From JAPOUP01 sp965203605 (GTDB taxonomy: Bacteria; Pseudomonadota; Alphaproteobacteria; Rhodobacterales; Rhodobacteraceae), in contig OZ241902.1 in assembly GCA_965203605.1 (NCBI GenBank), positions 682,001 to 746,000 on the forward strand: DNA of 64,000 nt. Direction: 5' to 3'. The first letter of the stretch is position 1. Every line of letters starts with the position of its first letter. The translations under genes were made by a program, and so were the position numbers. The notes beneath the pieces were generated by a model. That model saw only the letters and a list, made by a program, of their open reading frames with translations, had not been told where the DNA came from and did not search any database. Below are positions 10,235-18,861 of this stretch, piece after piece.

Positions 10235-10654
10235 AGGTGGATTCTTGTGAGTGGTCAATCGCTCATTAAGATTCGCGTCAGATCGAGGCGTCGACCGATC
10301 ATCAGGTTGCGGTCGGGTGTGCCGACCGCACAGCGTAAGAAATCCAATACACTCGGAGCATGTCCGCAAACCGGAAGGCTGGCTTGAAAATGACCTCGAC
10401 CATCTCTTGCCTGATGTGGGAGACTGAAGGCTGACCATTTGCCCTCCCCGCCAGTCATTGAGGTTCCTGTCCGGGACGCTCGACACCTACATTCCCGTTG
10501 GTAGTATCGAGATACGGGGTCACCCACGCAAGAGCATCCCCACTATGAACGAGCAATCCGGCAGCATTCGATTCGACATCGCTGCATGTCCTGAAGTTCG
10601 GAACAGATCGCTGTTTCCGGGATCGTGGGCCAAGAGTCGGTTATGCGCGAGCGT
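10235..10654. other. Spacer between the barrel and LolA-like genes
   Basis: 420 bp. Small frames on both strands show no recognisable protein. The two flanking genes point the same way, so a separate promoter for the barrel gene is likely. Confidence 0.4.
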
Positions 10655-11437
10655 TTACCGAACCCGCTTGAGCGCATTCGGATTGAAGTCGCGGTCCCGG
10701 AGCCCCGTTCTGAACTGGTAGTCACCCCATTGAATCTCGGTGCTTTTGCCAGTCTGGTTGTTTACCATGTGCATTGACCCAGCGCGCCAGAATTTATCCA
10801 GATACTGGCGATAGTCCTTGATCGTGAGTGTTTTGAGCAGCGCATTCTTGCGGTCGTAGAACTCGGTTCTGATGATCTTCAGTATTTTACTGTCGATCCA
10901 GACGATTTGGCGGGTATACCCCGAGTTCTTGTACTCGGGGTAGTACTCGACGACTCTGGTCTCCTTCCCGTCAAGGTTCTCGTCGCGCAGCCATCTGTAG
11001 CTGAACTTCTCGATTTCCGGCGAAGAAAGATCCTCGTAAGCGAACTCGCTACCCATGAACGACCCAGACCTGTTTCTCGACGATATCCGCTTGACCCGCT
11101 TCAGTGCAGGCAGGAAGAGCCATTGCTCATCCGGTTTCGTCGCATGACTGAAACTGAGGAAGGCCGTCCCCTTGACATCCCTTGGGCTGTCAAACACGGT
11201 CAGGCTCCGGTCACCGTCGCCATCGACTTCCAACGTGCTGATCCGTAGCTCGCGGCGGCTTTCCTGCCCCTTCCGGTCGCGCAGGATCATGATCATGGAG
11301 GCGCTCTGGTCTCCCCAACCACGATTGCGGAGATCCATCTCCTTGACAATCGCGAGTCCCCTTTCTTCGGGAGACTGGGCAAATGCACTGGGTGCGAACG
11401 AAATCAGGAGTACCAGAATAGGTAGCAGCAGCTTCAT
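10655..11437 (-). CDS. LolA-like outer-membrane lipoprotein-sorting family protein
   Basis: 260 residues with a clear signal peptide (KLLLPILVLLISFAPSAFA). The mature region matches the LolA-like superfamily typified by the TP0789 domain. Recognisable blocks are GTAFLSFS, DEQWLFLPALKRVKRIS, GSFMGSEFAYEDLS, and a C-terminal VNNQTGKSTEIQW followed by FRTGL. Such proteins are periplasmic, bind hydrophobic ligands, and usually sit next to an MMPL/RND transporter and an outer-membrane barrel. Here only the barrel is present. A GGAG sequence 7 nt before the ATG supports the start. Confidence 0.85.
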   Translation of the reverse strand: MKLLLPILVLLISFAPSAFAQSPEERGLAIVKEMDLRNRGWGDQSASMIMILRDRKGQESRRELRISTLEVDGDGDRSLTVFDSPRDVKGTAFLSFSHATKPDEQWLFLPALKRVKRISSRNRSGSFMGSEFAYEDLSSPEIEKFSYRWLRDENLDGKETRVVEYYPEYKNSGYTRQIVWIDSKILKIIRTEFYDRKNALLKTLTIKDYRQYLDKFWRAGSMHMVNNQTGKSTEIQWGDYQFRTGLRDRDFNPNALKRVR

Positions 11438-11689
11438 CGGAAATCTCCATGCGGCCTGTTTGGCAGTCTATCGACAGGTCTCAGGGTGCGCAATCGGCTT
11501 TCATCTCACGAGTGCCGTCCGGACTCGCCGATTTGTGCGTATGCAGTTTGCTGCATCTATCGATTCAGGGCGTTTCGTGACGTGAAGTTCTGATTTCAAA
11601 CTGGCCGGCCGCAATGGTATTCGCTCCATCATCCGTCGCCGACATCGGAGCCTGCTCAAGACCAAGGGAGATCGGGGCGGTGCTGATGG
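11438..11689. other. No recognisable gene
   Basis: The spacer upstream of the LolA-like gene. It probably carries that gene's promoter; nothing else was recognised. Confidence 0.4.
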
Positions 11690-11960
11690 AGAGAACCCGG
11701 AGCTGCGGGGAATCCCCGTCGACGCGCTGGCCGAGACGGGCATAAGGCTGACGTTGGTGCACGTTCGGCACGACAGGCAGTTGGACATCATCGTAACCGA
11801 GCAGCCCGTAGACACGTCGACCGATGTCGGTAAGGCTTTCTTCGACATGCCCGGCGTCTTGTCGAGTTCGAAACCAACCGGATTTGTTCCGAGACGACGC
11901 GGACGCTGCCGGAAACGGCCGAAGTACGAGTGGTGTCCTGTGAAGTCTGGTGAGTCGGGA
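11690..11960 (+). pseudogene. Remnant of a serine recombinase (resolvase/invertase)
   Basis: One frame reads TEQPVDTSTDVGKAFFDM, matching the conserved serine-recombinase block TEQPIDTSTxxGKxFLDM. The expected continuation EFETN follows only after a one-base frame change near 11865. The catalytic N-terminal serine region and the C-terminal HTH are not recognisable, so this is a decayed central fragment. It lies just beyond the VapC gene and suggests an old mobile insertion. Confidence 0.55.
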
Positions 11961-11976
11961 CGTCCGACAGGACCGC

Positions 11977-12345
11977 TCAACCGACAAGATCGACTTCATA
12001 GGCCGACAGCTTTGTGTCGGAACTCGCCAGACGCAGGCCTTCGCAGCGGGCCTGTGCGATCAGCATCCGATCGAACGGGTCGGCGTGATGCGGCGGCAGC
12101 GTCGCGGCGGCATCTGCATGGGTCCAGGTGATGGGAAGGGGTCGGCACCCGGCATCCACTGCGATATCGAAGAGCTCCTCCGGCACCTGAAGTCTGCCAA
12201 GCGCACGCTTGATCCCGATCTCCCAGACGCTTGCCGCCGAGAGATAGAGATCGCCGTCTGAGATCGCCTGTGCCTGGGTCTCCGAGAGGCGCGGGTCGTT
12301 CAAGACCGCCCAGAGCAGGATATGTGTGTCGAGTAAGAGCCGCAC
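11977..12345 (-). CDS. vapC: PIN-domain toxin, VapC family
   Basis: 122 residues, GTG start immediately after the antitoxin stop codon. The PIN-domain acidic residues are present: LLLDTHIL at the N-terminus, SAASVWEI in the middle, and HHADPFDRMLIAQA then ASSDTKL near the C-terminus. This is the VapC subtype usually paired with a Phd/YefM antitoxin. It would act as a ribonuclease that blocks translation when free of antitoxin. Both genes look intact. No lesion was seen, so the pair may be active. Confidence 0.9.
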   Translation of the reverse strand: MRLLLDTHILLWAVLNDPRLSETQAQAISDGDLYLSAASVWEIGIKRALGRLQVPEELFDIAVDAGCRPLPITWTHADAAATLPPHHADPFDRMLIAQARCEGLRLASSDTKLSAYEVDLVG

Positions 12346-12585
12346 TTAGGTCGCCGTGCTTCGCCCGAACATCTCCGCGACCTCATCATCGTCGGCAAAC
12401 ATGTCCTCCGGCAGGTAGAACGCACCTTCCATGGCTCCGATCAGGATGCGACCGACCGGACGGTCTGCGGCTACGATCCGGGCCACAGGGCGACCATAGC
12501 GGGTCAACTCGATCGCTTCGCCCGCCTCGGCACGGCGGACCAGTTCGGCGAACTGGGCCTTGGCTGCGGCAATGGCGATCTGCAT
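12346..12585 (-). CDS. Phd/YefM-family antitoxin
   Basis: 79 residues. The N-terminal DNA-binding fold shows the AKAQFAELVRRAEAGE and RYGRPVARIV blocks typical of Phd/YefM antitoxins. The acidic C-terminus (EDMFADDDEVAEMFG) would wrap the PIN toxin. The start at 12585 has AGGGGAG at proper spacing; an ATG at 12591 is also possible. The gene directly precedes vapC with no gap, the standard toxin-antitoxin order, and it is expected to repress its own promoter. Confidence 0.85.
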   Translation of the reverse strand: MQIAIAAAKAQFAELVRRAEAGEAIELTRYGRPVARIVAADRPVGRILIGAMEGAFYLPEDMFADDDEVAEMFGRSTAT

Positions 12586-12604
12586 GAGCATGCTCCCCTT
12601 AATC

Positions 12605-12622
12605 TGACCAACATATAGGTCA
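12605..12622. promoter_or_regulatory. Palindromic candidate operator of the Phd/VapC pair
   Basis: TGACC and GGTCA arms separated by 8 bp lie 20 bp upstream of the antitoxin start. Phd-type antitoxins bind such palindromes to autoregulate. Assignment is by position and symmetry only. Confidence 0.45.
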
Positions 12623-13918
12623 TAAATGAAAGGGATGCAAGTATTTGATCGGCCCGTCGCCCATATGACCGGATCCGGTACCCTTGATCGGTTGGTGGAA
12701 CCCGACCGAGACTACGCTCGGAGCGCTGCGCGAAAAAAAATACTCTCGAGGTTTGCGAGTCGGGGGGTCACTTCCGGATGTGGGGAGCACATCAAGCCAA
12801 GCAGGTAATTACGTATAGGTGCCCCGGATTTCGCGGTCCCATGTCCATTCCGAAATTCAGCACCGGAGGCTACTCGTTGCATTAAGCTCCCGACGTAGGG
12901 TGCCGCTGTCCCGTAAACGGATGACTCGATGCGTTCAGGTGGCCAAGGATCAATAAGAGCACCTCCCGCGACCATCCAAACCGCTTCATCTGGACGCCAG
13001 GGACGGTCTGGACGGGCAATGCGACCACGTCTCCCGAATTTAGGGTCGTCCGGAGGGGGCGACGAACATTTCGCTGAGGAAGATGGTAGCGAGCAGCATG
13101 CATCTTACTGTGGTCAGCTTCGCTATGTCTGGCGATAGGGAAATGCGCATCCTGTCCCTGCTGCGATTGCGAATGCGATTGACCGAATGATTATGTAGAC
13201 GAGATTGAGATTTCGGGTGACCACTTCGACGCTTGGGTCAAGGCCGATGATGACGAGGTCCCCCGGAAGGCCGGCAATCAATCCGAAGGCACGATTCGCA
13301 AGTAAGGGAGTCGAAACACGAGCACCGCACTCCTTTCCATCATTCACTGAATCAGGAGCGAGGATTCCCCGCACATCGCCGACTCCACAGCTATCCTGGT
13401 TCTTGGTGATCTGTTTGATGTGAGCGTGGGCGATGCAGTCAACTGTGCTTCCCGACTCACCGCGGTCGGTCCCCAACGCCTGCAACTCTGACAATGCAGG
13501 AAGTCGGCGGTATCGTCCAAGGACGCATTGGTGGGTGTGCTTTCGCTGGCGGTGTCCGTATCGCAATGACACCACATCACGGTGACCGAAAATCTGATCG
13601 TCGTGCCTACCGGATTCGCTTCGGCAGCTGGCAAGAGAGATCGCGTGTTTTCTGGCCTCGCCATACGAAGGTTTCGACGTCGCCCGTCTACCTGGTTCCT
13701 GTCGTGCCCGCCACGTCGGGCAATGTCCAGGACTCCGCTGGACCGAACCATGGCGGAACGCGGTAATGATGCCGTTCCGTCCATGTGGACACCGATGAAA
13801 CGGCTTCCAGGTCATTCGCTGCAACGAGGTGAAGTCACACCATGCAGGAACTGCACCCAACGATGGCTTGAGGATGGACCCCGTCCGGTCTAGAGCGAAC
13901 GGCGCAAAGGACTTTAGC
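12623..13918. other. 1.3-kb region without an intact gene
   Basis: Many overlapping short frames on both strands. The minus-strand frame across 13123-13500 is somewhat protein-like (GLIAGLPGDLVIIGLDPSVEVV), but I could not assign it to a family and it lacks a clear start. A decayed regulator of the adjacent tcu genes is possible, but nothing in the sequence proves it. Confidence 0.35.
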
Positions 13919-15304
13919 ATGCTGTTGGAACCGGAAATCGTGGTTATTGGCGGGGGCAATGCTGGCCTTTGTGCCGCAATTTCTGCCGCAGAAGCCGGTG
14001 CCCGGGTGTTGCTGCTCGAGGCGGCGCCACCACCATATAGAGGCGGCAATTCCCGCCATACGCGGAACTTTCGCTGCATGCACAATGGACCGCTCGGCCC
14101 GTTGGTCGATAGCTATGCCGAAGAGGAATATCTCACCGACCTCCTGAAAGTCACAGAAGGAAAGACCGAGGAATCTCTGGCTCGGCTGGTGATAATCTCC
14201 TCTGAGGAGTGCCTGCCGTGGATGGAGGCCCACGGGGTGCGCTTCCAACCTTCTCTTTCCGGAACACTCTCACTTTCTCGGACGAATGCGTTCTTCTTGG
14301 GAGGGGGGAAAAGCCTGGTCAACGCCTATTACCGTGTCGCCGAGGCGCTCGGGGTGTCGGTGCAATACGAGGCACCGGTTTCACATCTGGAACTCGACGG
14401 CGATCGGATTGTTCGAATTGACTTCACCGCAGACGGTGAATCCAGATCGACGAAGCCCAAGGCGGTCGTCGTCGCATCAGGTGGATTCCAGGCCGACATG
14501 GAGTGGCTCACGCGCGCATGGGGTCCCGCGGCGGAGAACTTCCTTGTCCGCGGAACACCCTACAACCGTGGCGAAGTGCTCGCTGACCTAACGAACCAAG
14601 GCGTGGAGAAAGTGGGTGATCCAACCCAATGCCACGCCGTTGCGATCGATGGTCGGGCACCAAAATTCGATGGGGGTATCGTTACCAGACTCGACTGCGT
14701 TCCGTTTTCGATCGTGGTCAACAGGAACGGTGAACGATTCCACGACGAGGGCGAAGATGTCTGGCCTAAGCGATATGCCATTTGGGGCAGGCTGGTTGCG
14801 GCGCAACCCGATCAGGTGGGCTACGTCATCATCGACGCCAAGTCGCTGGATCTCTTCATGCCATCGGTGTTTCCTCCCATAACGTCGGACACGCTGGAAG
14901 GGCTAGCGGCAGGCCTGGACCTTCCCCAAAGGCGGCTGCGCAATACTGTGGAGGAATTCAACGATGCGTGTGGAGATACGTCTGGGTTCCACCCGACCGA
15001 ACTCGACGGCGTATCTACGATTGGACTCACACCGCAGAAGTCCAACTGGGCGCGACCGATCGACACGCCGCCCTACTATGGCTATCCTCTTCGGACCGGG
15101 GTTACCTTCACGTATCTCGGCCTGAAGGTGGATGAGAACGCCCGGTGCTCCATTGGTGCCAAGCCAATGGCGAATCTCTGGGCGGCGGGTGAGACCATGG
15201 CTGGGTCCGTTCTTGGTCAGGGCTATCTCGCCGGGTTCGGCATGACCATCGGTACGGTCTTCGGACGAATCGCTGGACGGGAGGCCGCCTCCCATGTCAG
15301 CTGA
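13919..15304 (+). CDS. tcuA: FAD-dependent tricarballylate dehydrogenase
   Basis: 461 residues. The N-terminal FAD-binding motif GGGNAGLCAAISAAEAGA is followed by the fumarate-reductase-like flavoprotein fold. Conserved stretches include GGNSRHTRNFR, FFLGGGKSLVNAYY, VVVASGGFQADMEWL, FGRIAGREAA and the C-terminal GxGYLAGFGMTIG block. TcuA oxidises tricarballylate to cis-aconitate and passes electrons to TcuB. AAGGA 8 nt upstream supports the ATG at 13919 over the longer frame from 13829. It overlaps tcuB by 11 bp, indicating translational coupling. No TcuC transporter or TcuR regulator gene is recognisable beside it. Confidence 0.85.
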   Translation: MLLEPEIVVIGGGNAGLCAAISAAEAGARVLLLEAAPPPYRGGNSRHTRNFRCMHNGPLGPLVDSYAEEEYLTDLLKVTEGKTEESLARLVIISSEECLPWMEAHGVRFQPSLSGTLSLSRTNAFFLGGGKSLVNAYYRVAEALGVSVQYEAPVSHLELDGDRIVRIDFTADGESRSTKPKAVVVASGGFQADMEWLTRAWGPAAENFLVRGTPYNRGEVLADLTNQGVEKVGDPTQCHAVAIDGRAPKFDGGIVTRLDCVPFSIVVNRNGERFHDEGEDVWPKRYAIWGRLVAAQPDQVGYVIIDAKSLDLFMPSVFPPITSDTLEGLAAGLDLPQRRLRNTVEEFNDACGDTSGFHPTELDGVSTIGLTPQKSNWARPIDTPPYYGYPLRTGVTFTYLGLKVDENARCSIGAKPMANLWAAGETMAGSVLGQGYLAGFGMTIGTVFGRIAGREAASHVS

Positions 15305-16376
15305 CCTGATTCAGGAAGCGCGGCGACAGGCGGAAATCTGCAATGCCTGCCGCTACTGCGAAGGCTATTGCTCGGTGTTTCCCGCACTACATGCACAGCG
15401 GGCCATCAGCGACGGGGACATCACCCAACTTGCGAATCTCTGCCACAATTGCCGCGGCTGCTATTATGCCTGCCAATACGCAGCTCCGCACGAATTTGAC
15501 CTGAACTTTCCCCTTGCGCTCGCCGAAGTTCGGCAGGACACTTGGCAGTCCTTTGCATGGCCAAAGGGTGTTGCTGTGTTGTTCGATGGCCGGGGAGTGT
15601 CCATTGCGTTCGGAATCGTCGCTGCCTTCCTGGTCCTTCTGGCACTGGCTTCCTGGCTTCGCCCTGAAGAAGGGGATGGCTTCTACGCCTATATCTCCCA
15701 TGGATTGATGGTGACGATTTTCGCGCCGGCATTCCTGTTGCCAATTCTGGCGGTGGCTGTCTCACTCCGTTCTTACTGGCGTCATGTCGGAGGAGGGCGG
15801 ATCACTCCGGCCGATATCATGGATGCGCTGCATTCGGTGGGGAGGTTGAAGGATCTTGAGGGTGGCCATGGTGATGGCTGCAATTTTGAGGACAGGGACC
15901 GGTTCAGCCATGCCCGTCGTCAGGCCCATCAGGCGACGCTTTTGGGGTTTCTTCTCTGCTTTGGGTCCACCGTCAGCGGTACGGTGCTGCACTATGGGTT
16001 TGGAGTGACGGCGCCTTACGGGATATTCAGCCTTCCCAAACTTCTTGGAGTTCCGGGAGGCCTCCTGCTCTGTTCCGGGACCGCCGCGCTCGCGTGGCTG
16101 AAGCTACGGGCGGACCCGGATCTCGGTTCGCCATCGGTATGGGGTGGGGAAATGGCCTTCGTTCTTCTGATGTTCCTGATAGGGGCGTCGGGTCTCGGTC
16201 TATATGCAGCGACTGGAACCGGAGCGGTGATGTGGCTGCTACCTTTTCATCTGGGCGCGGTGTTGACTTTCTTCCTTCTCACTCCGTATTCGAAGATGGT
16301 TCATGGATTCTATCGGCTGGCGGCGCTCATGAGAGATGCTTCCCGCAGGAGGGCCGAAAGCTCATTCCATGTCTGA
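15294..16376 (+). CDS. tcuB: Tricarballylate utilisation Fe-S/membrane protein
   Basis: 360 residues. Two ferredoxin-like cysteine sets lie at the N-terminus: C16/C19/C22/C26 and C50/C53/C56/C60, enough for two 4Fe-4S clusters. They are followed by several membrane helices (about 105-130, 140-160, 215-240, 290-350). In the known system TcuB reoxidises the FADH2 of TcuA and delivers electrons to the quinone pool. The last residues lie inside a repeat that recurs at 20.6 kb, so the natural C-terminus may have been replaced by an IS-derived end. Confidence 0.85.
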   Translation: MSADLIQEARRQAEICNACRYCEGYCSVFPALHAQRAISDGDITQLANLCHNCRGCYYACQYAAPHEFDLNFPLALAEVRQDTWQSFAWPKGVAVLFDGRGVSIAFGIVAAFLVLLALASWLRPEEGDGFYAYISHGLMVTIFAPAFLLPILAVAVSLRSYWRHVGGGRITPADIMDALHSVGRLKDLEGGHGDGCNFEDRDRFSHARRQAHQATLLGFLLCFGSTVSGTVLHYGFGVTAPYGIFSLPKLLGVPGGLLLCSGTAALAWLKLRADPDLGSPSVWGGEMAFVLLMFLIGASGLGLYAATGTGAVMWLLPFHLGAVLTFFLLTPYSKMVHGFYRLAALMRDASRRRAESSFHV

Positions 16377-16448
16377 CGGCGATGCGCCGAGCTGCGAGGA
16401 TATCCTACCCGCGAAAAGGCTGGTGTCGCACCTCGGAGTGGAAGTAGG
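16348..16448. repeat. IS30-type end repeat, copy A
   Basis: About 100 bp closely resembling 20617-20719. Both share an opening GGAGGGCCGAAAGC, a central GCGAGGATATCCT and a closing GAGTGGAAGT. The closing part is the reverse complement of the CCCACTTCCACTC ends of the IS30-like pieces at 43941 and 48721. It spans the tcuB stop codon and provides the sequence upstream of the VOC gene. Confidence 0.6.
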
Positions 16449-16457
16449 AAACAGGAA

Positions 16458-16859
16458 ATGAAAATCTATTTGACTAACGTCTTTGTCGATGACCAAGGCA
16501 AAGCTGAGAAATTCTACACTGGTATCCTCGGTTTTAGGGTGAAGAACGATGTCCCCTTAGGTGAACATCGTTGGTTGACAGTTGTCTCCAATGAAGACCC
16601 TGAAGGAACGGAATTGCTACTTGAGCCAAGCGATCATCCAGCTGTGAAACCCTGCAGGGATGCACTGGTTTCCGATGGCATTCCGGCGCACTCCTTTCAG
16701 GTTAAAGACCTTGACGCGGAGCGGAAAAGACTGGGCGAACTTGGCGTAGCGTTTGTTCAGGAGCCGATGGATGCAGGTCCTGTTCGCATGGCCATGCTCG
16801 ACGATACATGCGGTAACCTCATTCAACTCATTGAGATGAAAGACGCTGCTCCAGAGTGA
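16458..16859 (+). CDS. VOC (glyoxalase/bleomycin-resistance) superfamily protein
   Basis: 133 residues forming one complete VOC module pair. The first half starts KIYLTNVFVDDQGKAEKFYTG and reads on to LGFRVKND. The second half reads HSFQVKDLDAERKRLGELG, then DTCGNLIQLIEM. VOC proteins bind a divalent metal and act in isomerisation, dioxygenation or antibiotic binding; substrate is not predictable from sequence. CAGGAA a few bases upstream of the ATG supports the start, and that site lies next to the IS30-type repeat. Confidence 0.8.
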   Translation: MKIYLTNVFVDDQGKAEKFYTGILGFRVKNDVPLGEHRWLTVVSNEDPEGTELLLEPSDHPAVKPCRDALVSDGIPAHSFQVKDLDAERKRLGELGVAFVQEPMDAGPVRMAMLDDTCGNLIQLIEMKDAAPE

Positions 16860-17064
16860 TCGCCACCTAAGCCAGAATGGTCTCTACCCGAATATCAACA
16901 GCAGCCGTTCGGGCGAACTCCAGAATCCGGTAGAATGAACTCATTGCCGACAACCTGCACTAACCGCAAGAAACGGGTCGCCGGACGTAAGTCCGGGCTG
17001 CTACCGCCACTGTGTTGTACAGTTGAAGGACGCTCGAGCTTTGCCCCGACAGCCCACGCAAGCG

Positions 17065-17967
17065 ATGGACTTGAAGGCTACACTCATGCTGCTGCTGCTT
17101 GCGGCGGTATGGGGCGGTTCGTTTTTCTTCGGCGAAGTCGCGTTAAGCGAAGTCCCTCCTCTCACAATAGCGCTTCATCGAGTGTTATGGGCGGTGCCAG
17201 TCCTTGCGCTGATAGTTCGCTATCAAGGACTGAGCATCCCGCAGTCAGCAAGGATCTGGGGCGCGTATCTTGTCATGGGAGCACTCAACAACGCGATCCC
17301 ATTTTCGTTGATCTTTTGGGGGCAAACGCAGGTCAGTAGCGGATTGGCATCAATACTGAATGCAACGACCGCAATGTTCGCCGCTGTCGTCGCTGGTATC
17401 CTTCTGAAAGATGAATCCTTGACGCAAAAGAAGATCGTTGGAGCTGCATTGGGCATCGCGGGCGTGGCATCAATTATGGGGCCAAGCGCGTTGACCGAAT
17501 TCAACCTAGGCAATCTCGCGCAGCTCGCGATTCTTGGTGCCTCCCTCTCATATGCCTTCGCGGGTGTTTGGGGCAGAAGTGCGCTTTCCGGCCAACCGCC
17601 GCTCGTGAATGCCCTTGGGATGTTGGTTGGCAGCACCATTCTGATGATCCCGATTGTTCTGATAGAGAATGGCACCCCGAGTTTCAACCTGACCGCAGGC
17701 GTCTGGGGCGCATTGTTGGGCATGGCCACGCTTTCAACCGCATTGGCCTATGTCCTGTATTTTGCGATTCTGGCTCGAGCAGGCGCGGCCAATCTTCTGC
17801 TTGTGACTTTGCTTATCCCACCTTTCGCAATCGGCCTTGGCGTGACGTTTCTCGGTGAACGTATGGAGCCCGAAGCATGGGTTGGATTTGGCATCATTGC
17901 ATTGGGGTTCGCAGTGACAGATGGTCGGCTTTTCTCCCGACCTGTTTTTACAAAACAGCGACCGTAG
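17065..17967 (+). CDS. EamA/DMT-superfamily exporter
   Basis: 300 residues with ten predicted membrane helices arranged as two EamA repeats. The N-terminal helix carries LLLAAVWGGSFFFGEVAL, and the second repeat reads IAGVASIMGPSALTEF then LAYVLYFAILARAGAANLL with a final LGERMEPEAWVG. The family exports amino acids or other metabolites by proton exchange. The ATG at 17065 is preferred over the frame start at 17023 because the first helix follows immediately. It is monocistronic as far as can be seen. Confidence 0.85.
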   Translation: MDLKATLMLLLLAAVWGGSFFFGEVALSEVPPLTIALHRVLWAVPVLALIVRYQGLSIPQSARIWGAYLVMGALNNAIPFSLIFWGQTQVSSGLASILNATTAMFAAVVAGILLKDESLTQKKIVGAALGIAGVASIMGPSALTEFNLGNLAQLAILGASLSYAFAGVWGRSALSGQPPLVNALGMLVGSTILMIPIVLIENGTPSFNLTAGVWGALLGMATLSTALAYVLYFAILARAGAANLLLVTLLIPPFAIGLGVTFLGERMEPEAWVGFGIIALGFAVTDGRLFSRPVFTKQRP

Positions 17968-18165
17968 CTCAATTCGAAAGCTACAAAGCCGTCATTCGCC
18001 GTGCCGAAGTAACCTGGTAGGAATGGGCTCGCTCGAGACATTGGAGCGCACGCAGCATCTATATCCGGTGATCTCTACGGGTTTTCGAAGGCGACCCGTT
18101 CCGAACATTTGCGATGTCGTCTGGTGCTGCGGCGCTACATTCCTCTAGACAATCGTTCGGCTGCC

Positions 18166-18173
18166 TAAAATTC
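18166..18173. repeat. Target-site duplication of the IS1595 transposon (left)
   Basis: TAAAATTC here is repeated exactly at 20262-20269, directly bordering both ends of the inverted repeats. Eight base pairs is the usual duplication length for IS1595. Confidence 0.9.
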
Positions 18174-18196
18174 GGGGCTTATAACCAATACTTGAC
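18174..18196 (+). repeat. IS1595 left inverted repeat
   Basis: Begins GGGGCTTATAACCAATACT and pairs with 20239-20261 with one mismatch. Confidence 0.9.
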
Positions 18197-18226
18197 GCCG
18201 CTCGCGGCGGCGGCTAAGCCCGGCGC

Positions 18227-18484
18227 ATGTGGAACGGAATCATCCCGGCAGCGAAGAAGCTGTTGGTCATTAGCATCGCGGCGGTTGTAGCGATGGCTGG
18301 TGTAGGACCGCAAGATGCGCAGTCACACCTGCCTGAATGGCTTGTGTCTCTTGGTCTGCCGGGGTTCGAATGCATACTGACTCCAGAAGTGGACACCACC
18401 GTATTCTGGGGGTGGCCTCATGTTCTTGGCCATATTGTTTCTGCGCACCCCGCTCACCAAGATTGTGGACAAGCTGTTTTCTGA
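18227..18484 (+). CDS. IS1595 passenger ORF 1, small membrane protein
   Basis: 85 residues starting 53 bp inside the transposon end. One hydrophobic segment, KLLVISIAAVVAMAGVG, lies near the N-terminus, consistent with a membrane anchor or signal sequence. I recognise no family. Its 3' part overlaps passenger ORF 2 in another frame by 65 bp. That could be a nested gene pair, or a frameshift that split one larger gene. Confidence 0.45.
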   Translation: MWNGIIPAAKKLLVISIAAVVAMAGVGPQDAQSHLPEWLVSLGLPGFECILTPEVDTTVFWGWPHVLGHIVSAHPAHQDCGQAVF

Positions 18485-18614
18485 ACGCGAGGTTCACATC
18501 CATAATCACTACCGTAAGCGCCATCATCGGCGCGATTTCGATCCCACCGACGGTGCTGAAGCGGCGCGCCGACGCGCGGATGAGGCCATGCGTCAACATA
18601 TGAACGATGACTGA
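18420..18614 (+). CDS. IS1595 passenger ORF 2
   Basis: 64 residues. A short hydrophobic start (MFLAILFL) is followed by a very basic, histidine-rich tail (VHIHNHYRKRHHRRDF) and a charged helix. Its stop overlaps an ATG at 18607, and an AAGGAGG follows at once for the next gene, so the small ORFs look like an operon. No family was recognised. Confidence 0.45.
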   Translation: MFLAILFLRTPLTKIVDKLFSEREVHIHNHYRKRHHRRDFDPTDGAEAARRRADEAMRQHMNDD

Positions 18615-18627
18615 AAGGAGGATGCCG

Positions 18628-18861
18628 ATGCGGCGACGTACGAAATCAGAGCAACGAGAGTACATCCCTGGCCGCGCTCGCCAGCTTGCGAGGTCTGGCG
18701 AATTCTCGGGATGGTGGGAAATCGAACGTCATCTTGTGTCTGAAGAACATTGCCCCGAAGCCCGCCACTCTCTCGACCGCGAAGATTTCAGAGATGAACT
18801 GGACCGTCTCTGCGAAGAAGCACAATCAAGACTTCCAAGAGAACACTCCGATGACGATTGA
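18628..18861 (+). CDS. IS1595 passenger ORF 3, small soluble protein
   Basis: 77 residues. A strong AAGGAGG sits 6 nt upstream of the ATG at 18628. The sequence ARQLARSGEFSGWWEIERHL...PEAR...LDRLCEEAQ has the look of a conserved helical protein widespread in Proteobacteria, but I cannot name its function. Its stop overlaps the start of passenger ORF 4 (ATGACGATTGA), so the two are translationally coupled. Confidence 0.65.
   Translation: MRRRTKSEQREYIPGRARQLARSGEFSGWWEIERHLVSEEHCPEARHSLDREDFRDELDRLCEEAQSRLPREHSDDD

Noticed and set aside
12623..13918. Several 70-320 codon frames upstream of tcuA, including a mildly protein-like minus frame at 13123-13500
   Set aside because: No recognisable family, no credible start and strong overlap between frames; it may be decayed, but I could not support a gene.
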